Of a stretch of DNA of 64,000 bases, positions 44,848-54,200 are shown piece after piece (position 1 is the first letter of the stretch; each line of letters starts with the position of its first letter). The notes below the pieces were generated by a model that worked only from the letters and a program-made list of their open reading frames with translations, was not told the DNA's origin and made no database searches. The stretch lies in the NCBI RefSeq assembly GCF_000568405.1, contig NZ_ARZY01000007.1, forward strand, positions 62,001-126,000. The letters are read 5' to 3'. Made by a program: the position numbers and the translations under genes. This DNA is from Catenovulum agarivorans DS-2 (GTDB lineage Bacteria > Pseudomonadota > Gammaproteobacteria > Enterobacterales > Alteromonadaceae).

Positions 44848-46767
44848 TTACAGTTCGCTTGGTTTACCGATGAAATAACCCTGTGTTCCATCGACAAATA
44901 TGTGTTCTAAAGCATGCTTTTCTTCTTGAGTTTCGACACTTTCGGCCAATACAGAAATACCCAAGCGGTGGGCGAGGTCAACGATAACACGTAAGAAATA
45001 TTGATTGTTTTTGTCTTCATCAATATTACGGCTATAACTACCGTCGACTTTGATGAAGTCTGGTTTAATATCTCTAAAGAATTTAAACGAGGTAAAGCCA
45101 ACGCCAAAACGTTCAACTGTCAGGCGCGCACCTGTTCGATGCAACATGCCAATGAACCTTTGCGAGGCTTGAATATTTTGTTGTAAGCCGAACTCGGAAA
45201 CTTCAAATACCAGTTTGGCGCTAATCATTGAATCTCTTAACAAGCGGCGCTCAAGCCAAACGCAAAATTGTTCGTCGTGCGCTGAGCGAGCAGTTAGATT
45301 AATCGCAAAGAATTGGTTGTTTAAATTTTTATTTTGAATTGTTTTAATCGTTGCATCTACAACTAGTTTGTCGATATCGATAATCTTATCCATTTTTTCC
45401 GCCATCGCGACAAAAGAGGCGGTGGGTAATACGTCTCCTTGAGCATTAACAAAGCGCGCGAGGATTTCGGAATAAACTTTAGCGGTTTTATTCGCAGGCT
45501 GTATCGGTTGGTAATAGAGTTTTACATGCTGTTTGTCGATTACCTCATCAATTATCGATTTCCAGTTTTGGTTACCATATTTGGCACTTACACTGTTCAA
45601 AATCGATTTGTCGTTTTGAATGTGCCAACCATTGGTCTGTTTGGTTAATGCAATGCTAATTCCGGTATCCGCTAGGGCTAATAACTCACCCATTGAATCG
45701 CCAGCTTGGTAGGGGACAATACCGCTATAACCAATACTATTGGTTTCTAATATCTGCTGTAGTTCAGTAAAGCGGCCGAATAAGTTTTGTGCAAAGTTAT
45801 GTGCTTCTTTAATGGTTACATGCGGTATGAGCAAAGCAAAATCAGAGCCATTTATTCTGTACAAACGGACATTTTTATAGTTATTGGCGACACGTTGAAT
45901 GTTTTGTGCGACATCACAAACATATTGGTCACCTGTTTCATATCCACGATTTTGATTGATATTTTGCAGTTCAGAGGCCCGGGTAACAACTAGCACACCA
46001 AAATTTTCTTCTTCCTCATCTGAAAGCAGGTTTTCAAGATCTTCGACAAAACTTAAACGGTTCCCTAATCCTGTGAGCTCGTCTTTAGTTGCTTCATGCC
46101 GATAACTTTCGGCAGATTGTTGCCAATGGTCAATCTGTCCTTTTAGTTGTGAGCGTAATTCATTTAATTGATCTGCTAATTCTCTAAACTCACCAGGCAA
46201 TACGTGAGTTGGGATTTTCTCTGGCTCATTGCCTTGAGTTCGGTTAAATGACCGCACGATATGATGGACAGACTTGGCAATAATTCGACTTAAGATACTT
46301 CTGCTGATAATTGCATTGATAAAAGTTAGCGCTAAAAACAGTAAGGCGAGGGCATATATCAATGAATCAATCAACTGGTATTCGGTACGGCTCGACAAAA
46401 CAAAGCTAATACGAATATCGGCCAATTGGTTTGCATAGGTTTGTGATTCTATTTTTGAACCCAAAAGCTCGGCTAACATTTTTGATAAAATAAAGCCTTG
46501 TTGGTTAGCGTCATAAATATGCTCAACTTCACCACTCAGGCGTTCAACTTTCAACCATTGATAATCAAAACTGGTTTTTAAGTTTTTGACCAGTTGTTTA
46601 GGTGTGCTTTTATCAAATTCAAATAGGCGATTTAACTGAGTGACATGATCAAGTTGTCGTTGTTGCAGGTGATTTTCATAAACAGTGCAAATAGTGATCG
46701 CACTGCAACTGACTAATATAAGAAGAAAAACTAGATTTTGAATTAGGATCCGTTGAAATATGTTCAT
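44848..46767 (-). CDS. LapD-like c-di-GMP receptor with degenerate GGDEF and EAL domains
   Basis: 639 residues with the LapD layout: a membrane helix at about 8-28, a periplasmic domain, a second helix (about 134-154), a HAMP-like region, then GGDEF-like and EAL-like domains. Both active sites are lost: NGSDF at 306-310 in place of GGDEF, EIL at 434-436 in place of EAL, and VERFGVGFTSF in place of the DDFG loop. The C-terminal stretch FIKVDGSYSRNIDEDKNNQY closely follows Pseudomonas LapD. Such proteins bind c-di-GMP and pass the signal to the periplasm. No lapG protease gene is adjacent, so the partner is unknown. Confidence 0.8.
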   Translation of the reverse strand: MNIFQRILIQNLVFLLILVSCSAITICTVYENHLQQRQLDHVTQLNRLFEFDKSTPKQLVKNLKTSFDYQWLKVERLSGEVEHIYDANQQGFILSKMLAELLGSKIESQTYANQLADIRISFVLSSRTEYQLIDSLIYALALLFLALTFINAIISRSILSRIIAKSVHHIVRSFNRTQGNEPEKIPTHVLPGEFRELADQLNELRSQLKGQIDHWQQSAESYRHEATKDELTGLGNRLSFVEDLENLLSDEEEENFGVLVVTRASELQNINQNRGYETGDQYVCDVAQNIQRVANNYKNVRLYRINGSDFALLIPHVTIKEAHNFAQNLFGRFTELQQILETNSIGYSGIVPYQAGDSMGELLALADTGISIALTKQTNGWHIQNDKSILNSVSAKYGNQNWKSIIDEVIDKQHVKLYYQPIQPANKTAKVYSEILARFVNAQGDVLPTASFVAMAEKMDKIIDIDKLVVDATIKTIQNKNLNNQFFAINLTARSAHDEQFCVWLERRLLRDSMISAKLVFEVSEFGLQQNIQASQRFIGMLHRTGARLTVERFGVGFTSFKFFRDIKPDFIKVDGSYSRNIDEDKNNQYFLRVIVDLAHRLGISVLAESVETQEEKHALEHIFVDGTQGYFIGKPSEL

Positions 46768-46913
46768 TAAACTTAATACTCCATCACACGTTTATTGTTA
46801 TGAGGTCGTTCCTTGTGATAACTGAAATGGTATCTTTTGTTTGTTTTTAACGCAACTGTATTCTTTTAAACTAACAAATTACAACAAAATGAGAAGAGGT
46901 CTTGGAAGATTAT

Positions 46914-46990
46914 TGGCTCCCCCTCCCCGACTCGAACGGGGGACCTGCGGATTAACAGTCCGTCGCTCTAACCAACTGAGCTAAGGGGGA
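46914..46990 (-). tRNA. tRNA-Asn (anticodon GTT), copy 3 in transcription order
   Basis: 77 nt with encoded CCA. Acceptor TCCCCCT pairs with AGGGGGA, D arm AGCTCAGTTGGTTAGAGC, anticodon loop CTGTTAA, T loop TTCGAGT. Identical to the two copies upstream. Confidence 0.97.
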
Positions 46991-47014
46991 ACAATAAATT
47001 AGCAGTTAACAAGT

Positions 47015-47091
47015 TGGCTCCCCCTCCCCGACTCGAACGGGGGACCTGCGGATTAACAGTCCGTCGCTCTAACCAACTGAGCTAAGGGGGA
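47015..47091 (-). tRNA. tRNA-Asn (anticodon GTT), copy 2
   Basis: Same 77-nt sequence. It is separated from both neighbours by identical 24-nt spacers. Confidence 0.97.
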
Positions 47092-47115
47092 ACAATAAAT
47101 TAGCAGTTAACAAGT

Positions 47116-47192
47116 TGGCTCCCCCTCCCCGACTCGAACGGGGGACCTGCGGATTAACAGTCCGTCGCTCTAACCAACTGAGCTAAGGGGGA
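47116..47192 (-). tRNA. tRNA-Asn (anticodon GTT), copy 1 (promoter-proximal)
   Basis: Same 77-nt sequence. It lies about 15 bp downstream of the expected transcription start of a strong promoter. Confidence 0.97.
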
Positions 47193-47213
47193 ACATCTCG
47201 TCAACGGAGGCGC

Positions 47214-47242
47214 ATCTTAATGATAGTCGTGGGTGCTGTCAA
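47214..47242 (-). promoter_or_regulatory. Strong sigma-70 promoter of the tRNA-Asn cluster
   Basis: On the minus strand a perfect -35 TTGACA (47242-47237) and TAAGAT (47219-47214) are exactly 17 bp apart. The first tRNA begins 22 bp after the -10 element. Confidence 0.85.
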
Positions 47243-47628
47243 CAAAGTTTTTTACAAAAATCTCAAAATAATTGCGAACGCTTATTTTTTACGCTCTACT
47301 GTTCGATTGTTGTGCAGTTTTAGCATGATTGTCGGAAATTAAGTTATTTTTAAGCCTGATTAATTTATAAACACGCTATATTGGCTGCAGCCGCCTGTTT
47401 CCGCATTGCTTTAAAGCCTGTTTAGATAAACCTTGGTTTTTTGCTACCTTCAGCTTAAAAATCTAACAAGCTATTCATTAATAGCAGTTTTCTATTGGCA
47501 ATTTCCGAGTAAAGATAAAAGTTGCACTAAATTGGTTATTGACTAATAGATATTTAGAAACAGTCAAATTGTGTACAAAAAGTTTCAGTTTAGCTTGCTA
47601 GACTATATGGATACTGGGGTTGCTTTGG

Positions 47629-47651
47629 TTATCCACTAAAGTTGTGGATAA
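47629..47651. promoter_or_regulatory. Inverted pair of DnaA-box-like sites
   Basis: TTATCCACT (47629-47637, one mismatch) and TGTGGATAA (47643-47651, the exact consensus TTATCCACA on the minus strand) face each other across 5 bp. An A/T-rich tract begins about 50 bp away. No replication-origin genes (dnaA, dnaN, mnmG, rpmH) are nearby, so a regulatory or titration site is more likely than an origin. Confidence 0.4.
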
Positions 47652-48107
47652 CTGTGTGAACAAAACGGAATATCTTTAGCAATGCCCCATGGCTACTGTG
47701 TCAATAGTTATTTTTGAAAAAATAGATTGAATTTAAAAAAGTTAATAAAAACATGGGTTTGTGATTTTTTAATCTATACCGAGCAAAATCGTTGCTTTAG
47801 TACCCAGTCGTTCAAAGTTTGCACGTATCTTGTGCATATATCCGCCGTCAAGGCTTAACTATAAATTATTTGGTTACACTATATTGGCTAGCTTAGTCGC
47901 TCTTTGTTAAAACAGTGATTTAGCTGTGTTACTCAATATTAACAATTGCTACAGTTGGTAAAACAGTTAAATAACCGCCTTTGACCCTCATTCTCTAAAT
48001 ATTTCAACGTAAATTAAGCTTATTAAGGTTGACCACTCGCTGATTTGCCTTATATCACGTAAACTAGCGCCATCAGAAACAGAGCAAGCACATTTTGGTG
48101 GTTTTTA

Positions 48108-49457
48108 GTGTCAAGCAGTCGAAATAGCAGAGATATGCTTACAGCGCCGATAGGAAAAACGTTAAAAGATATGACCATTCCTATGGTGATGGGCATGATC
48201 GCATTAATGTCTTTTAATTTAGTTGATACCTTTTTCATTAGTTTATTGGGAACACATGAACTGGCCGCAATTAGTTTTACCTTTCCAGTTACTTTTACCG
48301 TTATTAGTTTAAATATAGGTTTGGGTATTGGCACGTCTGCCGTTATTGCTAAAACCATAGGACAAAAACATTATCATTTAGCCAAAGATCAAGCGACAAC
48401 CGCTTTAATTGTGGCTGTTTTGTTGGTAGCGGCTTTATCAACCATAGGTTGGTTTATTATTGACCCCTTGTTTAAGTTGCTTGGCAGTGATGATAATACT
48501 CAGCCGTTTGTTATTGCCTACATGAAAATTTGGTATTTTAGTTCGGTGTTTCTGGTGATCCCTATGGTCGGAAATGCCATTTTACGAGCATCTGGTGATA
48601 CAAAAACTCCTAGCATGGTGATGGCATTGGGCGGTGCAATTAATGCAATGTTAGATCCAATACTGATTTTTGGTATTGGCTCGTTTGAAGGTTGGGGTAT
48701 TGAAGGAGCAGCAATAGCCAGTTTAATCGCATGGATGATTGGTGCCGCTACTATGCTGTATTTATTGTCTAATCGTCGCCAGTTAATCGACTTAGCTGTA
48801 CCCAAAAGCAGTGCATTTGTACAAGCAACAAAAACCATACTCAAGATAGGTCTACCCGCGGCAGGCGCCAACATGTTAACACCAATTGCAATGTCGATAC
48901 TGACAGCAATAGTGGCTACATATGGCCATGAAGCCGTTGCTGCTTTTGGGGTTGGGAGCCGCATAGAATCAATTGCATGTATGTTGGTTTTAGCATTGTC
49001 GATGACATTACCACCGTTTATTAGTCAGAATCTAGGGGCAAGCCAGCACGGACGTGTGCAGCTTGCATATAAACTCTGCTGCAAGTTTGTATTGCTTTGG
49101 CAATTGGGGGTTTTTATATTGCTTGCGATTTTCGCACCTATTATCGCCAGTGCATTTGCTCAAGAGGTTGAAGTTCAACAAACAATTCAAACTTTTATGT
49201 GGATAGTGCCACTAGGTTATGGGTTGCAAGGTATCGTTATCTTAACCAATTCATCGTTTAATGCGCTGCATTTGCCATCTACCGCTCTTAAACTAAGTGT
49301 ATTGCGCTTATTTGTATTTTATGTGCCGTGTGCATACATTGGTGGTTTGATGTTTGGAATTTTAGGTCTGTTTATCGGCTGTGTTGTTGGTAATATACTG
49401 ATGGCAGGTGTGTCTTATGTTAGTTTTAACCGCTATTTTCGTACAGTTGAAGTGTAG
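48108..49457 (+). CDS. MATE family multidrug/sodium antiporter
   Basis: A 449-residue exporter with 12 hydrophobic segments in two related halves. Family features include the N-terminal [39 protein letters not shown] and the matching second half ([20 protein letters not shown]). The start could be GTG 48108 or ATG 48135 ([12 protein letters not shown]); neither has a strong ribosome-binding site. It is followed by uvrB after 8 bp, so the two may be cotranscribed. Substrate cannot be predicted. Confidence 0.88.
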   Translation: MSSSRNSRDMLTAPIGKTLKDMTIPMVMGMIALMSFNLVDTFFISLLGTHELAAISFTFPVTFTVISLNIGLGIGTSAVIAKTIGQKHYHLAKDQATTALIVAVLLVAALSTIGWFIIDPLFKLLGSDDNTQPFVIAYMKIWYFSSVFLVIPMVGNAILRASGDTKTPSMVMALGGAINAMLDPILIFGIGSFEGWGIEGAAIASLIAWMIGAATMLYLLSNRRQLIDLAVPKSSAFVQATKTILKIGLPAAGANMLTPIAMSILTAIVATYGHEAVAAFGVGSRIESIACMLVLALSMTLPPFISQNLGASQHGRVQLAYKLCCKFVLLWQLGVFILLAIFAPIIASAFAQEVEVQQTIQTFMWIVPLGYGLQGIVILTNSSFNALHLPSTALKLSVLRLFVFYVPCAYIGGLMFGILGLFIGCVVGNILMAGVSYVSFNRYFRTVEV

Positions 49458-49465
49458 GTGTAGTT

Positions 49466-51484
49466 ATGACCTCTAAAACGTTTGAACTCGTTTCTGATTA
49501 TGTTGCAAGTGGTGATCAACCCGCTGCGATAGCAAAGTTAGTTGAAGGTTTAGAGTGTGGCTTGGCCCACCAAACTCTATTAGGGGTTACCGGTTCAGGT
49601 AAAACTTTTACCATGGCGAACGTGATAGCTGAGTTAGGACGACCTGTCATTATGTTAGCGCCAAATAAAACACTCGCCGCGCAGCTTTATGGCGAGATGA
49701 AAGCATTTTTCCCAAATAATGCTGTGGAATATTTTGTCTCTTATTATGATTATTATCAGCCAGAAGCTTATGTACCTTCTACCGATACCTTTATAGAAAA
49801 AGACGCTTCAATAAATGATCACATTGAACAAATGCGTTTATCTGCCACAAAAGCCTTGATGGAAAGACGTGATGTTATAATTGTTGCTTCTGTTTCGGCT
49901 ATTTATGGTTTGGGTGATCCTCAGTCATATATGCAAATGTTGTTGCATTTGCGCCAAGGTGACATTATTGAGCAACGTGGCATATTAAGGCGTTTGGCTG
50001 AAATGCAATACACTCGCAATGATGTAGATTTTCAGCGTGGTACTTATCGCGTCCGTGGCGATGTCATCGATATCTTTCCAGCAGATTCTGAGCGTGATGC
50101 AATTCGTGTTGAGTTATTTGACGAAGAAATAGAGCGCATTAGCGTATTTGACCCGTTGACGGGAGAGGTATCGCGCAATTTAGCCCGTACCACGGTTTAT
50201 CCTAAAACACACTATGTTACACCTCGAGAGCAGATTTTAGATGCAATCGATAAAATAAAACTTGAGCTCAAAGAGCGCTTAGCTCAATTTCGTGACATGA
50301 ATAAGTTGATTGAAGAGCAGCGCATAAGTCAAAGAACCCAATACGACTTAGAAATGATGCTTGAATTAGGCTATTGTTCGGGAATCGAAAACTATTCGCG
50401 ATACCTGTCGGGTAGAGCAGAAGGCGAGCCACCACCAACTCTCATCGATTATTTGCCAGAAGATGGCATTATGATCATTGATGAATCTCATGTTACTGTG
50501 CCTCAGTTAGGCGCAATGTACAAAGGGGATCGAGCGCGCAAAGAAAATTTGGTCCAGTACGGATTTAGGTTACCGTCAGCTTTGGATAATCGTCCGCTTA
50601 AATTTGAAGAATTTGAGCAGCTTGCACCTCAAACCATTTATGTGTCGGCAACACCAAGTGCCTATGAAGTTGAAAAGTCGCAAGGTGATATTGCTGAACA
50701 GGTTGTTAGACCAACGGGGCTAATCGACCCAGAAATTGAAGTTAGGCCTGTCGCCACCCAAGTAGATGATTTGATGTCAGAAGCGCGTAAGCGTATTGAG
50801 TTGGGCGAAAGGGTATTGTGTACCACGCTAACCAAACGAATGGCTGAAGATTTAACAGATTATCTAAATGACCATGATATTAGAGTGCGATATTTACACT
50901 CTGATATAGACACAGTTGAACGAATGGAGATTATTCGAGACTTGCGCCTCGGCAAATTTGATGTGTTGGTTGGCATCAACTTACTGCGAGAAGGGTTGGA
51001 TATGCCAGAAGTGTCTTTAGTTGCGATTTTAGATGCTGATAAAGAAGGTTTCTTACGCTCAGAACGCTCGTTAATCCAAACCATAGGGCGGGCCGCTCGT
51101 AACTTAAACGGTAAAGCGATATTGTATGCAGACTCTATTACTAAATCGATGAAAAGAGCGATTGATGAAACTGATAGAAGGCGCGAGAAGCAGCAAGCAT
51201 ATAATGTGCAACACGGTATTACCCCACAAGCGCTCAACAAAAAGATCACGGATGTTATGGATCTTGGGTATGATGATGAGCCTGCAAATGCACAGCAAGT
51301 TAAATTGCGCAAAGTAAGCGATAAAAAAGCTCAATATACGGTGAAAACAGTTGAAGAGTTGACTAAACAGGTCAAAGAACTAGAACAACAAATGTTTGAA
51401 TGCGCAAGAAATTTAGAATTTGAACAAGCGGCAAAATATCGAGATGATATTCAAGCGCTGCAAGCTCAATTGTTAACTATGTAG
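49466..51484 (+). CDS. uvrB: Excinuclease ABC subunit UvrB
   Basis: Damage-verifying helicase-like subunit of nucleotide excision repair. The 672-residue protein has Walker [15 protein letters not shown], the beta-hairpin [20 protein letters not shown], helicase motifs including [13 protein letters not shown] and [10 protein letters not shown], motif VI ([15 protein letters not shown]) and the C-terminal UvrC-binding UVR motif ([20 protein letters not shown]). Normal full length. The MATE gene lies 8 bp upstream. Confidence 0.97.
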   Translation: MTSKTFELVSDYVASGDQPAAIAKLVEGLECGLAHQTLLGVTGSGKTFTMANVIAELGRPVIMLAPNKTLAAQLYGEMKAFFPNNAVEYFVSYYDYYQPEAYVPSTDTFIEKDASINDHIEQMRLSATKALMERRDVIIVASVSAIYGLGDPQSYMQMLLHLRQGDIIEQRGILRRLAEMQYTRNDVDFQRGTYRVRGDVIDIFPADSERDAIRVELFDEEIERISVFDPLTGEVSRNLARTTVYPKTHYVTPREQILDAIDKIKLELKERLAQFRDMNKLIEEQRISQRTQYDLEMMLELGYCSGIENYSRYLSGRAEGEPPPTLIDYLPEDGIMIIDESHVTVPQLGAMYKGDRARKENLVQYGFRLPSALDNRPLKFEEFEQLAPQTIYVSATPSAYEVEKSQGDIAEQVVRPTGLIDPEIEVRPVATQVDDLMSEARKRIELGERVLCTTLTKRMAEDLTDYLNDHDIRVRYLHSDIDTVERMEIIRDLRLGKFDVLVGINLLREGLDMPEVSLVAILDADKEGFLRSERSLIQTIGRAARNLNGKAILYADSITKSMKRAIDETDRRREKQQAYNVQHGITPQALNKKITDVMDLGYDDEPANAQQVKLRKVSDKKAQYTVKTVEELTKQVKELEQQMFECARNLEFEQAAKYRDDIQALQAQLLTM

Positions 51485-51511
51485 ACAAGCGTCTACCCAG
51501 GGAAGTTATTT

Positions 51512-52588
51512 ATGTTTGATTTGATAAAACAATGGTACAACAATCGATTTTCTGATCCAGATGCAGTTACTTTAGTTTTTATACTATTGTTCTTATTTGC
51601 GGTTGTATTGTATCTAGGCGACATACTTGCACCAGCCATAGTCGCGTTGGTGATAGCGTACTTGCTCGAGTGGCCGGTAAGCAAGCTAGTAGATTTGGGC
51701 GTGCGTCGTAGTATTTCTGTTGTCAGTGTTTTAGTTGTTTTTGGATGTATTGCATTTACTTTATTAGTGGGGCTGACGCCACACATATGGCAACAAATGA
51801 CCAACTTAATTTCTGAAATTCCGATTATATTGCAGCAAGGACAAGATTATCTGCTGAATTTACCGCCTGAATATCAAGGTTACATAAATGCAGAACAAAT
51901 TAAGAACATAGTCGACTCATTAAAACAGCAGCTGGTCGACACGGGGAAAGGGTTGGTCACTGCTTCCCTGAATTCACTGGTGACTATTGTTACTTTATTA
52001 GTTTACCTTGTACTTGTGCCTTTGTTGGTATTATTTATGCTGCTCGACAAAGATAAATTGTTGCGCCAAATGCGTATTTTGTTACCCAAACGCCGTCGCT
52101 TAGCAATTAGAGTGTGGGCTGAGATGAATCAACAAATTGGTAATTATATACAAGGCAAGGCAATTGAAATTATCATAGTTGGCACTGTATCAGTCATTGC
52201 ATTTTTATTACTGGATCTACGTTATGCCGTATTGCTCGGTGTCGGAGTTGGTTTATCTGTATTGATCCCTTATATAGGTGCTGCGGTGATAACGATACCC
52301 GTCGCCGTGGTGGCGTTATTTCAATTTGGTGTTTCACCTGAGTTTTGGTATGTAATGATTGTTTATGCGGTCATTCAAGCGTTGGATGGTAATGTGATTG
52401 TACCAGTGCTGTTTTCTCAAGCGGTTAATTTGCACCCAGTCTTTATTATAATTGCTGTGCTGTTTTTTGGTGGCATTTGGGGCTTTTGGGGGGTATTTTT
52501 TGCGATTCCATTGGCTACTTTAGTCAAAGCAGTCATTAATGCGTGGCCAACAATAGAAGAACCAGAACATACGGCAGATGCTATATAG
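51512..52588 (+). CDS. AI-2E family permease, PerM-like
   Basis: 358-residue membrane protein of the AI-2E transporter (PerM) superfamily with about seven to eight helices. An N-terminal paired helix region (LVFILLFLFAVVLYLGD) precedes a soluble helical insert, and the conserved second half has VGLSVLIPYIGAAVITIPVA and the C-terminal IWGFWGVFFAIPLATLVKA. The GGGAAG site lies 9 bp before ATG. In many Gammaproteobacteria perM lies near bcp, as here. Substrate is not known. Confidence 0.85.
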   Translation: MFDLIKQWYNNRFSDPDAVTLVFILLFLFAVVLYLGDILAPAIVALVIAYLLEWPVSKLVDLGVRRSISVVSVLVVFGCIAFTLLVGLTPHIWQQMTNLISEIPIILQQGQDYLLNLPPEYQGYINAEQIKNIVDSLKQQLVDTGKGLVTASLNSLVTIVTLLVYLVLVPLLVLFMLLDKDKLLRQMRILLPKRRRLAIRVWAEMNQQIGNYIQGKAIEIIIVGTVSVIAFLLLDLRYAVLLGVGVGLSVLIPYIGAAVITIPVAVVALFQFGVSPEFWYVMIVYAVIQALDGNVIVPVLFSQAVNLHPVFIIIAVLFFGGIWGFWGVFFAIPLATLVKAVINAWPTIEEPEHTADAI

Positions 52589-52594
52589 GTCAGT

Positions 52595-52616
52595 GTTAGG
52601 GCTAATGAGCCCTAAC
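52595..52616. terminator. Hairpin between convergent perM-like and bcp genes
   Basis: GTTAGGGCT (52595-52603) and AGCCCTAAC (52608-52616) form a perfect 9-bp stem with a 4-nt loop. Neither strand has a U tract after it; the position between two convergent stop codons makes it a likely shared transcript end. Confidence 0.5.
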
Positions 52617-52624
52617 AAACAGAG

Positions 52625-53101
52625 TTAGGCATTCTCGTTTAAAAAATCTAATACAACTTGGTGGTGGTCTTTAGTTTTAAACTTATCAAACACTTTTTCG
52701 ACAACCCCTTGTTGGTTGACTAAAAAACTGATTCGATGAATACCGTCATATTCCTTGCCCATAAACTTCTTTAATCCCCAAACGCCAAAGTCGTCTGCGA
52801 CTTTGTGGTCTATATCCGATAACAAATCAAAGTTTAGATCGTGTTTTTCTTGGAATCGACGCAGTTTTTTAGGTTCGTCTGGACTTAATCCAAATACAAC
52901 CGTATTGTGTTTTTCTAATAACTCAGCCTTGGTATCACGCAAAGAGCAGGCTTGGGTGGTACAGCCAGGTGTTAATGCCTTTGGATAAAAATAAACTAAA
53001 ACCTGGTGATCTTTCAGTGTTTCCGCCAAGTTGACTGATTTTTCGTCTTGGTTTAACAAAGTAAAATCTGGTGCTTGGCTACCTTGTGCTAAATATTGCA
53101 T
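52625..53101 (-). CDS. bcp: Thiol peroxidase Bcp (PrxQ-type peroxiredoxin)
   Basis: Reduces hydroperoxides. The 158-residue protein shows the peroxidatic Cys47 in ALTPGCTTQ and the resolving Cys52 in ACSLRD, five residues apart as in E. coli Bcp, within FYPKALTPGCTTQACSLRD. Later VWGLKKFMGKEYDGIHRISF is also typical. It is convergent with the perM-like gene and divergent from dapA; gcvR, which often separates bcp and dapA, is absent. Confidence 0.95.
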   Translation of the reverse strand: MQYLAQGSQAPDFTLLNQDEKSVNLAETLKDHQVLVYFYPKALTPGCTTQACSLRDTKAELLEKHNTVVFGLSPDEPKKLRRFQEKHDLNFDLLSDIDHKVADDFGVWGLKKFMGKEYDGIHRISFLVNQQGVVEKVFDKFKTKDHHQVVLDFLNENA

Positions 53102-53315
53102 AACTTAAGAATCCTATATTGAGTTATTGTTCAGTTAATTCTACCTTAATTGCAGCCAAGAAGTTCACTGTGAAGTGCTGTTTGCACGAAAAATGTACCG
53201 TATGATTGCATTTTTAACAAAAAACTATAATTAATCTTTTCAAAATGCAGGTTAATTATTGTCTTTCTGCTCGCTCACCATTACCATAGAGCGCTTGATT
53301 TTATGGGGGCATTAA

Positions 53316-54200
53316 ATGATCCGAGGAAGTATTGTTGCGTTAATTACACCTATGCATGAAGATGGCACGGTGGATTATCAAAGTCTTGAACAATTAGTAG
53401 AATTTCACGTCAATGCTGGCAGCCATGGTGTTGTAGCAGTAGGGACAACGGGTGAATCTGCGACCTTGCCAGTAGATGAGCATGTTAAAGTTGTTGAAAC
53501 TGTCGTCAAACAAGCCGCTGGCCGCATTAAAGTTTTGGCTGGCAATGGTGCTAATTCAACATCAGAAGCGATTGAATTAACCAAGTTGATGGCTAATTCT
53601 GGTATTGATGCATTTTTAAATGTAACGCCATACTACAATAAGCCCTCACAGAAAGGTTTAATCGCTCACTTCGAAGCGATAGCTGAGTGCAGTGACATCC
53701 CACAAATTTTGTACAATGTTCCTGGTCGTTGTGCGGTCGACTTATTGCCAGAAGCGGTTGCGCACCTATCTAAGCACCCGAAAATAATTGGTATTAAAGA
53801 AGCAACAGGAAGCATTGAACGATTAAAAGAGATTAAAGCGTTAGTGCCTAACGACTTTAGTTTGTTAAGTGGTGATGATGAAACTTCTTTTGCATTCTTA
53901 CAAAATGGTGGTCACGGTGTTATTTCTGTAACTGCTAATGTTGCACCCGCTGAAATTGCCAGTATTTGCAATTTATGTGCAGAGGGGCAATATGCGCAAG
54001 CAAAAGAGATAGACGACAACCTACAGGTTTTACATAGAGATTTATTTGTTGAGTCGAACCCAGTTCCTGTTAAGTGGGCTATGTATCGCATGAATAAAAT
54101 CAAACACTGTGTTTTCAGATTACCTTTGTTACCACCTGAACCAAATTCACAAAAAGTAATCGAACAAGCTTTACGACAATCAGGTTTTATAAATGATTAA
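53316..54200 (+). CDS. dapA: 4-hydroxy-tetrahydrodipicolinate synthase DapA
   Basis: First committed enzyme of lysine and diaminopimelate synthesis; joins pyruvate and aspartate semialdehyde. The 294-residue TIM barrel has VGTTGESATL, the Tyr of ILYNVPGRC and the Schiff-base Lys in IIGIKEATGSIERL. Length is normal. The 214-bp region upstream has a good TATAAT at 53226-53231 but no well-placed -35. Its last 8 bp overlap bamC, the usual dapA-bamC arrangement. Confidence 0.97.
   Translation: MIRGSIVALITPMHEDGTVDYQSLEQLVEFHVNAGSHGVVAVGTTGESATLPVDEHVKVVETVVKQAAGRIKVLAGNGANSTSEAIELTKLMANSGIDAFLNVTPYYNKPSQKGLIAHFEAIAECSDIPQILYNVPGRCAVDLLPEAVAHLSKHPKIIGIKEATGSIERLKEIKALVPNDFSLLSGDDETSFAFLQNGGHGVISVTANVAPAEIASICNLCAEGQYAQAKEIDDNLQVLHRDLFVESNPVPVKWAMYRMNKIKHCVFRLPLLPPEPNSQKVIEQALRQSGFIND

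Larger units (their letters stand above)
46914..47192 (-). repeat. 101-bp tandem repeat of tRNA-Asn plus spacer
   Basis: Three exact tRNA copies with two identical 24-nt spacers (46991-47014 and 47092-47115) give a 101-bp period. This is an independent case of the homogenised tandem amplification seen for tRNA-Lys. Confidence 0.9.
47193..48107. other. Gene-free region of about 0.9 kb
   Basis: Apart from the tRNA-Asn promoter at its left end and the upstream region of the MATE gene at its right end, I see no coding region, tRNA, repeat or terminator. It is AT-rich, with A/T tracts around 47705-47775, and holds a pair of inverted DnaA-box-like sites at 47629-47651. In a window where most gaps are under 250 bp this length is unusual; an unrecognised small RNA or regulatory region is possible. 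Confidence 0.6.

Noticed and set aside
44848-46767. CsrD-type regulator of RNA decay
   Set aside because: CsrD also has degenerate GGDEF-EAL domains, but the C-terminal signature and the two-helix periplasmic layout fit LapD better.
47629-47651. Chromosomal replication origin
   Set aside because: Only two good DnaA boxes are present and none of the usual origin neighbours (dnaA, dnaN, gyrB, mnmG, rpmH) is in the window.
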